Source: Actinophytocola sp035634895
GTDB taxonomy: Bacteria > Actinomycetota > Actinomycetes > Mycobacteriales > Pseudonocardiaceae
Length of the DNA: 64,000 nucleotides
Assembly: GCF_035634895.1 (NCBI RefSeq)
Contig: NZ_DASQCC010000035.1
Coordinates: 1-64,000 of the forward strand
Direction: 5' to 3'
The notes beneath the pieces were generated by a model. That model saw only the letters and a program-made list of their open reading frames with translations. It was not told where the DNA came from and did not search any database. Below, one piece after another: positions 16,699-25,355 of the stretch; within the stretch, counting starts at the first letter, position 1; every line of letters starts with the position of its first letter. The position numbers were made by a program, and so were the translations under genes.

Positions 16699-18207
16699 TT
16701 ACTGCGGCAGGCCCAGCCTCTTCGAGCAGGCCGGCCATGCGCCGTATCCGCCGCGGTTGTCGCGGACCTTGGTCGCGATGGCGATCTGCTGCTCGCGGCT
16801 GGCCAGGTCCGGGCGGGAGGCGTACTGGCCGCCGCCGTTGGCGTTCCACGTGCTGATGTTGAACTGGAGGCCGCCGTAGTAACCGTTGCCGGTGTTGATG
16901 GCCCAGTTGCCGCCGGCCTCACACTGCGCCAGGCGGTCCCAGACCTCGCCGTCCGAGATGACCGGCTGCGGGGGCTTCTTCGTGCCGACCCGCACGACCT
17001 TCGGCTTGGCTTCCTTGGTCGTCTTGGAGCCGATCTCCTGGCGGGAGACCTCTTTGCCGTTCTTGATCGTGATGCGATACGTCGCGATGCGCTCGCCCGC
17101 CACGCCCGGGTCCACCACGACCTGGGTGCCCTTGTCGGCGTTCGGGTCCTCGACCTCCTGGACCGGCGGGTCGATGGCCTCGGTCTGGTTGACCACCGTG
17201 ACACCGTTGCGGGTGATCCGCACCTCGGCGCCGTTGGTGAGCTTGACCTCCGCACCCGGGGCGAGGGCGTCGTCGGGACCGAGCGACAGCTTCAGGTCCT
17301 TCAGCAGGTCGCCGGCGGTGACCGCGTTGGTCTGCATCGGCTTGGGCGCGTTGGCCCCGTCGAACAGGGTGATGTTCTTGAGCGTCGCGACCTCGACGGA
17401 CATCCCGTTGAGCGGGATCTCCTTGTCGGCGGACTGCGACAGCTTCGCACCGTCGGTCGACAGGTTCAGCTGCTTGAGCGCCTCGCCGACCGTGGTCGCG
17501 CGGACCCAGAAGTCACGCTTCTGGCCGTCGATCGTCAGGTGGAGCTGGCGGCCGCGCTGGAGGACGATCTTGCCGTCGTCGTTGATCGCGGCGTTGGGGG
17601 ACGGGGAGAGCGCGTCGTGGCTGCCGACGTTGATGCCCTCGTCCTGGAGCACCTCGCCGACCGTGTCGGCGTAGGTGCTGACCTGGTGCGCCTGACCGTC
17701 GATGTCGACCGTCACGGACTTGTTCATCGCGATCGCCGCGGCGCCGCCGCCGATCAGCGAGACCAGGATGGACGCGATCGTCGCCTTGAGGACCGACTTC
17801 TTCCAGCGCTTGATGCCGGTGACGACCTCGGGCGGAGTGTCGTCGTGGTCGGTCAGCGGCAGCTCGTAGGCGGTGCCGTCGGCGGACAGCGCGTCCGGGA
17901 TGACCGGGAGGACGGTGGTCTCGGCGTTGATCAGCCGGATCAGCTCGTCCACGTCGACGTTCGCCGCCGCCATGAGGTCGTCGGCCTGGGGGCCGAGGGC
18001 CACACGGACGTCGTGGTCGGTGATCGACAGGGAGCCCGAGTAGGCCTCCGCGTCGGCCTCCGGGCCGCCGTAGAAGTCGGGGAACTCGGAGCGCCACGCA
18101 CGGAAGTCCTCATCGAGGACCGTCGTGGCGGGTCCGGCTACAACCGGGGTGAACCAGTCAGTGTCGGCGAAGGCCGAACTGCCAGGTCTGCTACCGGATC
18201 CAGTCAC
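16699..18207 (-). CDS. rpfB: Resuscitation-promoting factor RpfB
   Basis: Peptidoglycan-cleaving muralytic factor that helps dormant actinobacteria resume growth. The protein has 502 residues. A cytosolic N-terminal segment of about 140 residues precedes one membrane anchor (ATIASILVSLIGGGAAAIA). Three DUF348 modules follow (about 170-330), then a G5 domain (about 335-410) and the C-terminal RPF lysozyme-like domain. The catalytic Glu is in WDRLAQCEAGGNWAINTG. Two Cys (AQCEAG and PACSKR) should form the domain's disulfide. The long cytosolic head is larger than in M. tuberculosis RpfB and could take part in regulation. The promoter and a CRP-like site lie in the 260-base leader. No convincing c-di-AMP riboswitch was found there. 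Confidence 0.94.
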   Translation of the reverse strand: MTGSGSRPGSSAFADTDWFTPVVAGPATTVLDEDFRAWRSEFPDFYGGPEADAEAYSGSLSITDHDVRVALGPQADDLMAAANVDVDELIRLINAETTVLPVIPDALSADGTAYELPLTDHDDTPPEVVTGIKRWKKSVLKATIASILVSLIGGGAAAIAMNKSVTVDIDGQAHQVSTYADTVGEVLQDEGINVGSHDALSPSPNAAINDDGKIVLQRGRQLHLTIDGQKRDFWVRATTVGEALKQLNLSTDGAKLSQSADKEIPLNGMSVEVATLKNITLFDGANAPKPMQTNAVTAGDLLKDLKLSLGPDDALAPGAEVKLTNGAEVRITRNGVTVVNQTEAIDPPVQEVEDPNADKGTQVVVDPGVAGERIATYRITIKNGKEVSRQEIGSKTTKEAKPKVVRVGTKKPPQPVISDGEVWDRLAQCEAGGNWAINTGNGYYGGLQFNISTWNANGGGQYASRPDLASREQQIAIATKVRDNRGGYGAWPACSKRLGLPQ

Positions 18208-18367
18208 TGGGTCGATACCTCCTGAAGGCCGCGGCCTTGCCCGACTACTGCGCGGCTGCGCGCTTTCGCTTGTTACGACTTCCCACGGTTGGCCACCGGT
18301 CCCCGACCTGTGCCGGCCTAGCCGCGGGTTTTCCCCTGGACAACCTCATCCCGGGTACGGTCACGGG

Positions 18368-18428
18368 ACAGTAACGGGGGAGCGCAGGTTGCGCAAACAC
18401 ATCTGTGGATGTCGTGACCCTGGTCACT
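18368..18428 (-). promoter_or_regulatory. rpfB promoter with upstream CRP-like site
   Basis: The minus strand shows TTGCGC (18396-18391), a 17-base spacer and TACTGT (18373-18368), a good sigma-70-type promoter starting near 18361. CGTGACCCTGGTCACT (18413-18428) contains GTGA-N6-TCAC, centred about 60 bases upstream of that start, the class I CRP position. The leader to the rpfB start is then about 155 bases and rich in hairpins. Confidence 0.45.
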
Positions 18429-18469
18429 CCTCGAACGGACTAGCCAGGGTCGCCCGATCATCGCAGTTC

Positions 18470-19327
18470 TCACGCCCCGCGACCGCTCGGTTCACGGTCA
18501 GTAGTTCGAGGGAGATCGAACACTCGCTCGGCGGTCGACGCGACCTCGGCGGCGAGAGTTTCGACGGCGACCCCTTTGAACTGCGCAAGCGCCCGCAACG
18601 TGTAAGCGGCGCAGTAGGGCTCGTTCGGCCGGCCCCGGAACGGGTGCGGCGTGAGGAAGGGCGCGTCGGTCTCCACGAGTAACTGGTAACTGGGAATGAC
18701 CGCCAATGCGTCACGAAGCGCGTTCGCGTTACGAAAAGTCACGGTTCCGGCGAACGAAAGCACCCATCCGTGGTCCACACAGCGCCGCGCGAACTCAGCG
18801 TCGCCAGAGAAGCAGTGGAAGATCACCTTTTCGGGCGATCCTTCTTCGAGAAGGATCCGGTAGATGTCCTCGTGGGCGTCCCGGTCGTGGATCATCAGCG
18901 GCTTGCCGACCCGCTTGGCCAGGTCGATGTGCCAGCGGAAGGCATCGTGCTGGGCCTCGGGCGGCGAGTAGTCCCAGTAGTAGTCGAGGCCGGTCTCCCC
19001 GACCGCGACCACGCGTGGCCGGCGCGCCAGCTCCTCGATGACGGCACGGTCCGCGTCCGTGAACGCCGCCGTGCGGGTCGGATGGACGGCGACGGCCGCG
19101 AAGACCCGCGGATCCCAGGTGGCGGCCTCCGCGGCCCACCGGGCGGCGGCAAGGTCGTCGGCGACCGTCACGACCCGGCCCACGCCCGCCGAGGCGGCCC
19201 TGTCGACCATCTCGGCCACGTCCTCGGCGTCCTTGGCGCCACAGGCGTCGAGGTGGGTGTGCGCGTCGACAATGGGCACGGGGAGCGCCTCCGGGACCGG
19301 AGGGCGCTCCCCTTGACGTGCTGCCAT
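18470..19327 (-). CDS. tatD: TatD-family metal-dependent deoxyribonuclease/hydrolase
   Basis: TIM-barrel metallohydrolase of 285 residues; family members are 3'-5' DNA/RNA exonucleases involved in DNA repair and turnover. Metal ligands are visible in IVDAHTHLDACG (about 19-30), VAVGETGLDYYWDYSP (about 95-110), KPLMIHDRDAHED (about 132-144), VIFHCFSGDAEFA and LVETDAPFL. The ATG start overlaps the metG stop by one base (TGATG), so the two are translationally coupled. This metG-tatD-rpfB-rsmA-ispE order is conserved in actinobacteria. Confidence 0.94.
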   Translation of the reverse strand: MAARQGERPPVPEALPVPIVDAHTHLDACGAKDAEDVAEMVDRAASAGVGRVVTVADDLAAARWAAEAATWDPRVFAAVAVHPTRTAAFTDADRAVIEELARRPRVVAVGETGLDYYWDYSPPEAQHDAFRWHIDLAKRVGKPLMIHDRDAHEDIYRILLEEGSPEKVIFHCFSGDAEFARRCVDHGWVLSFAGTVTFRNANALRDALAVIPSYQLLVETDAPFLTPHPFRGRPNEPYCAAYTLRALAQFKGVAVETLAAEVASTAERVFDLPRTTDREPSGRGA

Positions 19328-21120
19328 CAGTCGGCGACGGGAGCCCAGGACGGCCCGGTCTCCCCGAGCTTCGGGTCCAGCTTCGGGAACAGCGGCGTCG
19401 GCTTCTCCAGGGGCCGGCCGACCTCGATCGGCTTCGACTCCCAGCTGGCCTGCTCACCGGCGTAGTCGCCGGTCAGGATCGGGTTGATCTGACCGGGGAC
19501 GTCCAGGTCCTCGACGTCCTTCATCTCCGGCTGCGCCGCCCACACCCCGGTGCCGCCCAGTGCCTCGTGCACCTGCTGGGCCGAGTGCGGCAGGAACGGC
19601 GTGAGCAGCGTGTTCGCGTCGGACACGACCTGCAGCGCGGTGTGCAGGATGGTGTCCCGGCGGGCCGGGTCGTCCTTGCGCTTCCACGGCTCCTGGTCGG
19701 ACAGGTACTTGTTCGCCGCGCTGACCACCCGCATGGCCTCGGACGCCGCCTGCTTGAACCGCGACTGGCGCAGGTGCGCGCCGACGACCGCGAACGCGTC
19801 CCGCGACTGGGCCTTCAACGCCTCGTCGTCGGCCGTGACCGCGGTCGGGGTCGGCACGGCGCCGACGTTCTTGTGGGCCATCGAGATCGACCGGTTGACC
19901 AGGTTGCCCCACTCGTTGGCCAGCTCGAAGTTGACCCGGCGGACGAACTCCTCCCACGTGAAGTCGACGTCCTGGGTCTCCGGTCCGGCCACCGAGATGA
20001 AGTAACGCAGGCTGTCCGGCCCGAACTCACGCAGGAAGTCGTGCACGTAGATGACCGTGCCGCGCGAGGTCGAGAACTTGGACCCGCTCATCGTCAGGAA
20101 CTCGGACGACACGACCTCGGTCGGCAGGTTCAGCGTGCCGAACGCGCCGGGCGAGCCGCCCTTGTCCCCCGCCCCGTTCTGGCCGAGCAGCAGCGACGGC
20201 CAGATCAGCGAGTGGAAGACGATGTTGTCCTTGCCCATGAAGTAGTAGCCCTGGGCGTCCGGGTTGGTCCAGAACTCCTGCCACGCGTCGTCGTTCCCGG
20301 ACCGGCGCGCCCACTCGACCGACGCCGACAGGTAGCCGATGACCGCGTCGAACCACACGTAGAACCGCTTCATCGGCTTGTCCCGCCAGCCGTCGAGCGG
20401 GATCGGCACACCCCAGTCCAGGTCGCGCGTGATCGCGCGCGGCTTGAGGTCGTCGAGCAGGTTGAGGCTGAACTTGAGCACGTTCGGCCGCCAGTCCCGC
20501 CGGCTGCCGAGGTAGTGGCCCAGCGCACCGGTGAACGCCGGCAGGTCCAGGAACAGGTGCTCGGTCTCGACGAACTCCGGCACCTCGCCGTTGATCTTCG
20601 ACCGCGGGTTCTTCAGGTCGGCCGGGTCCAGCTGGTTGCCACAGTTGTCGCACTGGTCGCCGCGGGCGCTCTCGTAGCCGCAGATCGGGCAGGTGCCCTC
20701 TATGTAGCGGTCCGGCAGCGTGCGGCCGGTGGACGGGCTGATGGCGCCCAGCTGCGTCTTCTCGACGACGTAACCGTTCTTCCACAGCCCCAGGAACAGG
20801 TCCTGCACGACCTTGTAGTGGTTGCCGGTCGTGGTGCGGGTGAACAGGTCGTAGGACAGGCCGAGGCCCTGGAGGTCGCCGTTGATCTGGTGGGCGTACT
20901 TGTCCACCGTCTCGCGCGGTGTCGAGCCCTCCTTGTCCGCCTGGACCTGGATCGGTGTGCCGTGCTCGTCGGTGCCCGAGACCATGAGCACCTTGTGCCC
21001 CGCCATGCGCATGTACCGGGAGAAGACGTCCGAAGGGACTCCGAATCCGGATACATGACCGATGTGGCGGGGGCCGTTGGCGTAGGGCCAGGCCACCGCG
21101 GTAAGCACGGGGTTGCTCAT
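19327..21120 (-). CDS. metG: Methionyl-tRNA synthetase
   Basis: Class I synthetase charging tRNA-Met. The protein has 597 residues from the ATG at 21120, which gives the typical start MSNPVLTAVAWPYANGPRHIGH with the HIGH box. The zinc knuckle CPICGYESARGDQCDNCG lies near residues 140-157. The KMSKS-equivalent is SGSKFSTSRG. The C-terminal helical anticodon domain is present; no C-terminal tRNA-binding appendage is seen. The frame runs further upstream without homology. It diverges from the PadR gene 60 bases away. Confidence 0.96.
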   Translation of the reverse strand: MSNPVLTAVAWPYANGPRHIGHVSGFGVPSDVFSRYMRMAGHKVLMVSGTDEHGTPIQVQADKEGSTPRETVDKYAHQINGDLQGLGLSYDLFTRTTTGNHYKVVQDLFLGLWKNGYVVEKTQLGAISPSTGRTLPDRYIEGTCPICGYESARGDQCDNCGNQLDPADLKNPRSKINGEVPEFVETEHLFLDLPAFTGALGHYLGSRRDWRPNVLKFSLNLLDDLKPRAITRDLDWGVPIPLDGWRDKPMKRFYVWFDAVIGYLSASVEWARRSGNDDAWQEFWTNPDAQGYYFMGKDNIVFHSLIWPSLLLGQNGAGDKGGSPGAFGTLNLPTEVVSSEFLTMSGSKFSTSRGTVIYVHDFLREFGPDSLRYFISVAGPETQDVDFTWEEFVRRVNFELANEWGNLVNRSISMAHKNVGAVPTPTAVTADDEALKAQSRDAFAVVGAHLRQSRFKQAASEAMRVVSAANKYLSDQEPWKRKDDPARRDTILHTALQVVSDANTLLTPFLPHSAQQVHEALGGTGVWAAQPEMKDVEDLDVPGQINPILTGDYAGEQASWESKPIEVGRPLEKPTPLFPKLDPKLGETGPSWAPVAD

Positions 21121-21179
21121 ACCCGAATAGCCTACGGAGCAGCGCAGGTCGAGGACGAACGGGTTATCGGGAGGAAGCT

Positions 21180-21776
21180 GTGTCCGCCACGCGGCTCTTG
21201 GTGCTCGGGGTTGTGCGGATGCACGGCACCGCACACGGCTACCAGGTCCGCCGTGAGCTGCTGACCTGGTCAGCGGACAAGTGGGCGAACGTGGCGCCCG
21301 GCTCGATCTACCACGCGCTGAAGAAGATGGAGTCCGAGCGGCTGCTCGAGGTGGCCACGACGGACGCGCACCCCGGCGGCCCGGACCGCACCGCCTACCG
21401 GCTCACGCACGACGGCGAGACCGAGTTCCGGCTGCTGCTCGAGAAGTACCTGGCGGAGAGCGACGACTCGGCACAGGGGTCCTACCGGCTGGCGGCGGCC
21501 GTGGTCTTCCTGCCGGCGCTGCCGAGGATCAAGGCGTTGAGCCTGCTGAAGCACCGGCTGACGCAGGTCACCGGGCACCGGGCCACCGCCCAGGACCTGG
21601 TGGACAACGGGACGAGCTGGGGGCAGCCGGAGCACGTCACGGAGCTGTACCACCTGTGGGTCAACACGATCTCCGCCCAGGAGGTGTGGCTCCGCGGCCT
21701 GATCGAGCGGCTCGAGGCCGGCAGGTACGTGATGGCCGACGACGAGGGCGGCTCGTTCGGCGCGCCGCCGGACTGA
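21180..21776 (+). CDS. PadR-family transcriptional regulator
   Basis: DNA-binding repressor of 198 residues. The N-terminal winged helix (about 1-90) contains LGVVRMHGTAHGYQVRREL and PGSIYHALKKMESERLLEV, both typical of PadR. The C-terminal part is a longer helical dimerisation domain (PadR/Vir C-terminal type). GTG at 21180 has GGGAGGAAG directly upstream. Immediately after it come two matching palindromes and an ABC efflux pair, the standard layout for a PadR that represses a multidrug exporter and is released by a drug ligand. Its own transcript probably continues into the pump genes. Confidence 0.9.
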   Translation: MSATRLLVLGVVRMHGTAHGYQVRRELLTWSADKWANVAPGSIYHALKKMESERLLEVATTDAHPGGPDRTAYRLTHDGETEFRLLLEKYLAESDDSAQGSYRLAAAVVFLPALPRIKALSLLKHRLTQVTGHRATAQDLVDNGTSWGQPEHVTELYHLWVNTISAQEVWLRGLIERLEAGRYVMADDEGGSFGAPPD

Positions 21777-21823
21777 GGGGTCACCACCGCCATCGACGGG
21801 GTACTCCAGCCGCGCTGAAGGAC

Positions 21824-21888
21824 TAGTCGAGTTTGACTAACCGTGACCGGGGACGTCATGCTGTCCCCGCTCTAGTCAAATTTGATTA
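21824..21888 (+). promoter_or_regulatory. Two PadR-type operators before the efflux pump
   Basis: TAGTCGAGTTTGACTA (21824-21839) and TAGTCAAATTTGATTA (21873-21888) are near-perfect palindromes sharing TAGTCAAA/TTTGACTA, 49 bases apart. Between them CGGGGAC/GTCCCCG (21848-21869) forms a hairpin that may end the padR mRNA. The second palindrome lies 30 bases before the pump start. Confidence 0.75.
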
Positions 21889-21918
21889 CCGGACTCGTCC
21901 GGCAGAGAGAGGAAAGAC

Positions 21919-22881
21919 ATGATCGAAGCTCGCGGTCTCGCCAGGACCTTCAGGTCCCGGGGCCGTAATGTCGAGGCCGTCCGCGGGGTGGACCTCGACG
22001 TGCACGCCGGGGAGCTGGTCGGCTTCCTCGGCCCGAACGGCGCCGGGAAGACCACCACACTGCGCATGCTCACGACCCTGCTGCGGCCGACCGCCGGCAG
22101 CGCCACCGTCGGTGGCGTCGACCTGCTCGCCGACCCGGTCGGGGTGCGCAAGAAGATCGGGTACGTCGCCCAGGGAGGCGGCACGGCGCCCGAGTGCCGG
22201 GTGATCGAGGAGATCGAGATCCAGGGCCGGTTCTACGGGCTCTCGAAGGCCGACGCCGTGCGGCGGGGCGCGGAGCTCGCCGCCCAGCTCGACATCGAGG
22301 GGCTCGAGCAGCGGCTGGTCAGGACGTTGTCCGGCGGGCAGAAGCGCCGGCTGGACATCGCGCTCGGACTGATCCACTCGCCGGGGCTGGTGTTCCTGGA
22401 CGAGCCGACCACCGGCCTCGACCCGCAGAGCAGGGCGAACCTGTGGGAGCACATCCGCTCGCTGCGGGGAGAGCACAACGTGACGGTGTTCCTCACGACC
22501 CACTACCTCGACGAGGCCGACTCGCTGTGCGACCGGATCCTCGTCATCGACCACGGCCAGATCGTCGCAGAGGGCACGCCCGACGAGCTGAAGTCGCGGC
22601 TGTCCGGCGACGGCGTCTCGGTCGAGGTGCCGTTCGAGTCGGTGGCGAACGCCGCCGAGATCGCCGGCCGGCTGCCCGGCGCCACCGAGGTCAGCACGAC
22701 CGAGAACGTCGTGCGCTTCCGGGTGCCGCGTGGGGACACCGCACTGCCGGAGCTCCTGCGCGCCCTGGACGCCAAGGACATCGCGATGACGTCCATCCAG
22801 GTGCAGCGTCCGTCGCTGGACGACGTGTTCCTGGCCATGACCGGCCGCACCCTGCGCGACGCCGAGGAGGGCCACCAATGA
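21919..22881 (+). CDS. ABC exporter ATP-binding subunit (DrrA-like)
   Basis: ATPase of 320 residues of the daunorubicin-resistance type, energising drug or lipid export. Walker A is GPNGAGKTTTLRML (about 37-50), the signature is LSGGQKRRLDIALGL, and Walker B is LVFLDEPTTGLD with the catalytic Glu. The C-terminal 80 residues carry the DrrA-type regulatory extension (VSVEVPFESVANAAEIAGRL onward). AGAGAGGAAAG precedes the ATG. The stop touches the start of the permease gene. Its expression is probably set by the upstream PadR repressor. The substrate is unknown. Confidence 0.92.
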   Translation: MIEARGLARTFRSRGRNVEAVRGVDLDVHAGELVGFLGPNGAGKTTTLRMLTTLLRPTAGSATVGGVDLLADPVGVRKKIGYVAQGGGTAPECRVIEEIEIQGRFYGLSKADAVRRGAELAAQLDIEGLEQRLVRTLSGGQKRRLDIALGLIHSPGLVFLDEPTTGLDPQSRANLWEHIRSLRGEHNVTVFLTTHYLDEADSLCDRILVIDHGQIVAEGTPDELKSRLSGDGVSVEVPFESVANAAEIAGRLPGATEVSTTENVVRFRVPRGDTALPELLRALDAKDIAMTSIQVQRPSLDDVFLAMTGRTLRDAEEGHQ

Positions 22882-23682
22882 GTGACGCGAACCGTGAACT
22901 GGCGAGGGGGCGGCATGGTGCGTGAGACGTGGCTGGTGTTCCGCCGGCACATGGCGATCTCGCTGCGCAACCCCGCGTGGGTGATGATCGGGATCATGCA
23001 GCCGCTGCTGTACCTGCTGCTGTTCGGTCCGCTGATGGAGAAGATCGTGTCGTCGACGCCGGGTTTCCCACCCGGTGACAGCTGGCAGATCCTCGCCCCC
23101 GCGCTGTTGGTGCAGCTGGGGCTGTTCGGCAGCATGTTCGCCGGGTTCGCGTTGCTCGGCGACCTGCGCAACGGTGTCATGGAACGCCTGCGGGTCACGC
23201 CGGTCAGCCGGCTCGCGCTGCTGCTGGGCCGGGTCCTGCACGACACGGTGCAGCTGCTGGTCCAGGCGCTGCTGCTGTTGCTGGTGGCGTACCTGGTGTT
23301 CGGCATGCGGGCGCCGGTCGCCGGTGTGCTGCTGTGCCTGATCATGGTGATGCTGCTGGCGGTCACGCTGTCGTCAGCGTCGTACGCGATGGCCATGCTG
23401 GTGCGCAGCGAGGAGGCGTTCCCGGCGCTGCTGACCACGATCTCGGTGCCGTTGCTGCTGCTCACGGGCATCCTGATCCCGATCACGACCGAGCTGGCGC
23501 CGCGGTGGCTGTACGTGCTGTCGCGGATCAACCCGTTCGCGCACGTGATGGACGCCGAGCGTGCCTCGTTCCGCGGCGACTACTCGGTGGACGGGCTGCT
23601 CACCGGCAGCGTCGTGCTGCTGGTGATCACGGTCCTCGCCGTCTGGTGGGGCGCGCGGACCTTCCAGAAGGAGAACGCCTGA
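22882..23682 (+). CDS. ABC-2 type permease (DrrB-like)
   Basis: Membrane subunit partnering the preceding ATPase. Up to 266 residues with about six transmembrane segments, including MIGIMQPLLYLLLFGPLM, a segment near ALLVQLGLFGSMFAGFALL, and LLLVITVLAVWWGARTF at the end. The cytosolic loop GDLRNGVMERLRVTPVSRLALL is typical for the ABC-2 family. The GTG at 22882 follows the previous stop directly; the ATG at 22915, with AGGGGG close upstream, is an equally good start and removes 11 residues. Together the two genes make one half-size exporter, assumed to dimerise. Confidence 0.9.
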   Translation: MTRTVNWRGGGMVRETWLVFRRHMAISLRNPAWVMIGIMQPLLYLLLFGPLMEKIVSSTPGFPPGDSWQILAPALLVQLGLFGSMFAGFALLGDLRNGVMERLRVTPVSRLALLLGRVLHDTVQLLVQALLLLLVAYLVFGMRAPVAGVLLCLIMVMLLAVTLSSASYAMAMLVRSEEAFPALLTTISVPLLLLTGILIPITTELAPRWLYVLSRINPFAHVMDAERASFRGDYSVDGLLTGSVVLLVITVLAVWWGARTFQKENA

Positions 23683-23993
23683 GGCCGGCGACCTCGCCCG
23701 GAGGCCTTGCTGGCCGGGACGCATACTGCGCCCTGGCCAGCAGCCAGCCGCAACCAAAGTCGCGCCGACAGTTTCTTGATCAACGCGAACGCAGATGGTT
23801 GCGTGGACAGTCCCCCACCCAACCCAGGGGGCCGGCCCCGGTCCCATTGTAGTCGCCGACACGGACAAAACCGCTGGTCAGCGCCGCCTGTGGATAACTT
23901 TCACCCGGTGAGCCCGAGCCAAAGGGACTCTCGTGTGACGCTGGTTCTCGGGACGCCCCGTAATTCGGTTGCCAGGGCGTTGAGACTGGGCGC
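23683..23993. other. Intergenic region with one DnaA-box sequence
   Basis: No gene or clear terminator is seen in 310 bases. TGTGGATAA at 23889-23897 is an exact DnaA box on the minus strand (TTATCCACA). A CCCAACCCAGGGGGCCGG stretch is GC-rich but does not form a convincing long stem. Confidence 0.5.
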
Positions 23994-24305
23994 GTGATCG
24001 TGAGGACATGGTCCGCGCGGGCGACCGAGGCCGGCGCGGCGGACTACCAGAACTACTTCGGCAAGACCCTGCTGCCGGAGCTCCGCGCCCTGGCTGGGTT
24101 CCAGGGCGCGGTACTCCTCACCCGGCCGGTCGGCGAGCTGGTCGAGCTGACGGCCCACACGATGTGGCAGTCGCTGGCTGCCATCGAGGACTTCGCGGGC
24201 GAGGACATCACCGCCGCGAAGGTCGAGCCGGAGGCCCTCGCGATGCTGGCCGACAGCGACTCGACGGTGGTTCACCGAACCGCCGCGCTCGCCGAACTGC
24301 CCTGA
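23994..24305 (+). CDS. Small ABM-type (dimeric alpha/beta barrel) protein
   Basis: Protein of 103 residues opening MIVRTWSARATEAGAADYQNY, which resembles the antibiotic biosynthesis monooxygenase fold: a small ferredoxin-like barrel that works as a dimer. It has the usual pattern of an opening strand, a long helix and a central GFQGAVLLTRPVGELVELT hairpin. Members include quinol monooxygenases, haem-degrading enzymes and non-enzymatic proteins, so no substrate is assigned. The GTG start has weak GGGC upstream. It stands alone and converges on the aldo/keto reductase gene. Confidence 0.65.
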   Translation: MIVRTWSARATEAGAADYQNYFGKTLLPELRALAGFQGAVLLTRPVGELVELTAHTMWQSLAAIEDFAGEDITAAKVEPEALAMLADSDSTVVHRTAALAELP

Positions 24306-24315
24306 GCTCACGGCA

Positions 24316-25299
24316 TCAGCGGTTGACGGCCTTCATCCCTTCCGGGGTATAGCGGTCCCCCGCGACCGCACCCGCTGGCACCGCCGAGGTGATCTCCGCC
24401 AGCTGGTCCGCGGTCAGGGACACCTCGGCCGCGCCCGCGTTCTCCTCCAGGTACTTCACCCGCTTGGTGCCCGGGATCGGGGCGATGTGCTCGCCCTGTG
24501 CCAGCAGCCAGGCCAGCGCCACCTGGACGGGTGTCACCCCGACGGTCTTCGCCACGCCGACGACCCGCTCCGCGAGCGCGATGTTGCGCTGCAGGTTCTC
24601 GCCCTGGAACTGGGGCAGCCCGCGCCGGAAGTCGTTCTCCGGCAGATTGCGGAACGTGTCCAGGTCGCCGGTCAGCAGGCCGCGGCCCACCGGCGAGTAC
24701 GGCACCAGGCCGACACCCAGCTCCCGCGCCACCGGCAGGACCTCGGCCTCGACGCCCCGGTTGAACAGCGAGTACTCCGACTGCAGCGCGGCGATCGGGT
24801 GCACGGCGTGTGCCCTGCGGAGCGTCTCCGCGCTCACCTCGGACAGGCCGAGGTGGCGGATCTTCCCCGCGCTCACCAGCTCGGCCATCGCGCCGACGGT
24901 GTCCTCGATCGGGACGTTCGGGTCGCGCCGGTGCAGGTAGTACAGGTCGACGGTGTCGACGCCCAGCCGCTTCAGCGAGCGGTCGATCGCGCCGCGGACG
25001 TACTCCGGGCTGCCGTCGACCTCGACGACGCCGCCGCCGACGACCCGCCTGATGCCGAACTTGGTCGCCAGCACCACCTGGTCGCGCCGGTCCGCGATCG
25101 CGCGGCCCACCAGCTCCTCGTTGTGCCCGACGCCGTAGACATCGGACGTGTCCAGGAAGTTCACGCCCAGCTCGACCGACCGGTGGATGACCTCGACCGA
25201 CTCGTCGTCGTCGGCGGGTCCGTAGGTCGCGGACATCCCCATGCAACCGAGCCCGAGTGCCGAAACCTCCAGGTCACCGAGCCTTCGCCTGCCAACCAC
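24316..25299 (-). CDS. Aldo/keto reductase
   Basis: NADPH-dependent oxidoreductase of 327 residues. The family opening LGLGCMGMSATYGPADDDES lies near residues 16-35. The catalytic tetrad is visible as Asp in FLDTSDVYG, Tyr in the same motif, Lys in LATKFGIRR and His in YYLHRRDPN. The C-terminal cofactor region is IAPIPGTKRVKYLEENAGA. GTG at 25299 has AAGGAG eight bases upstream. It resembles the AKR11/AKR13 group acting on various aldehydes and ketones. The gene is monocistronic and the physiological substrate is unknown. Confidence 0.88.
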   Translation of the reverse strand: MVGRRRLGDLEVSALGLGCMGMSATYGPADDDESVEVIHRSVELGVNFLDTSDVYGVGHNEELVGRAIADRRDQVVLATKFGIRRVVGGGVVEVDGSPEYVRGAIDRSLKRLGVDTVDLYYLHRRDPNVPIEDTVGAMAELVSAGKIRHLGLSEVSAETLRRAHAVHPIAALQSEYSLFNRGVEAEVLPVARELGVGLVPYSPVGRGLLTGDLDTFRNLPENDFRRGLPQFQGENLQRNIALAERVVGVAKTVGVTPVQVALAWLLAQGEHIAPIPGTKRVKYLEENAGAAEVSLTADQLAEITSAVPAGAVAGDRYTPEGMKAVNR

Positions 25300-25355
25300 G
25301 TGCTTCTCCTTCGCTGTGACTGACACCCAGCAAACACCCTGGAGCACGCTCCAGG

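Noticed and set aside
18268..18283. GAAGTCGTAACAAG on the minus strand equals the 16S rRNA 3' region used by primer 1492R, close to the substrate of RsmA encoded downstream
   Set aside because: A 14-base match to some part of a 1.5-kb rRNA is expected about once in a window this size, no flanking rRNA sequence is present, and the rsmA start is 1.6 kb away.
18208..18469. Possible c-di-AMP (ydaO) riboswitch in the rpfB leader, as known for rpf genes in Streptomyces
   Set aside because: Fragments such as CGGGGACC occur, but GGGGUGAAUC and CCGUCAGCUAACC are missing. A covariance search would settle it.
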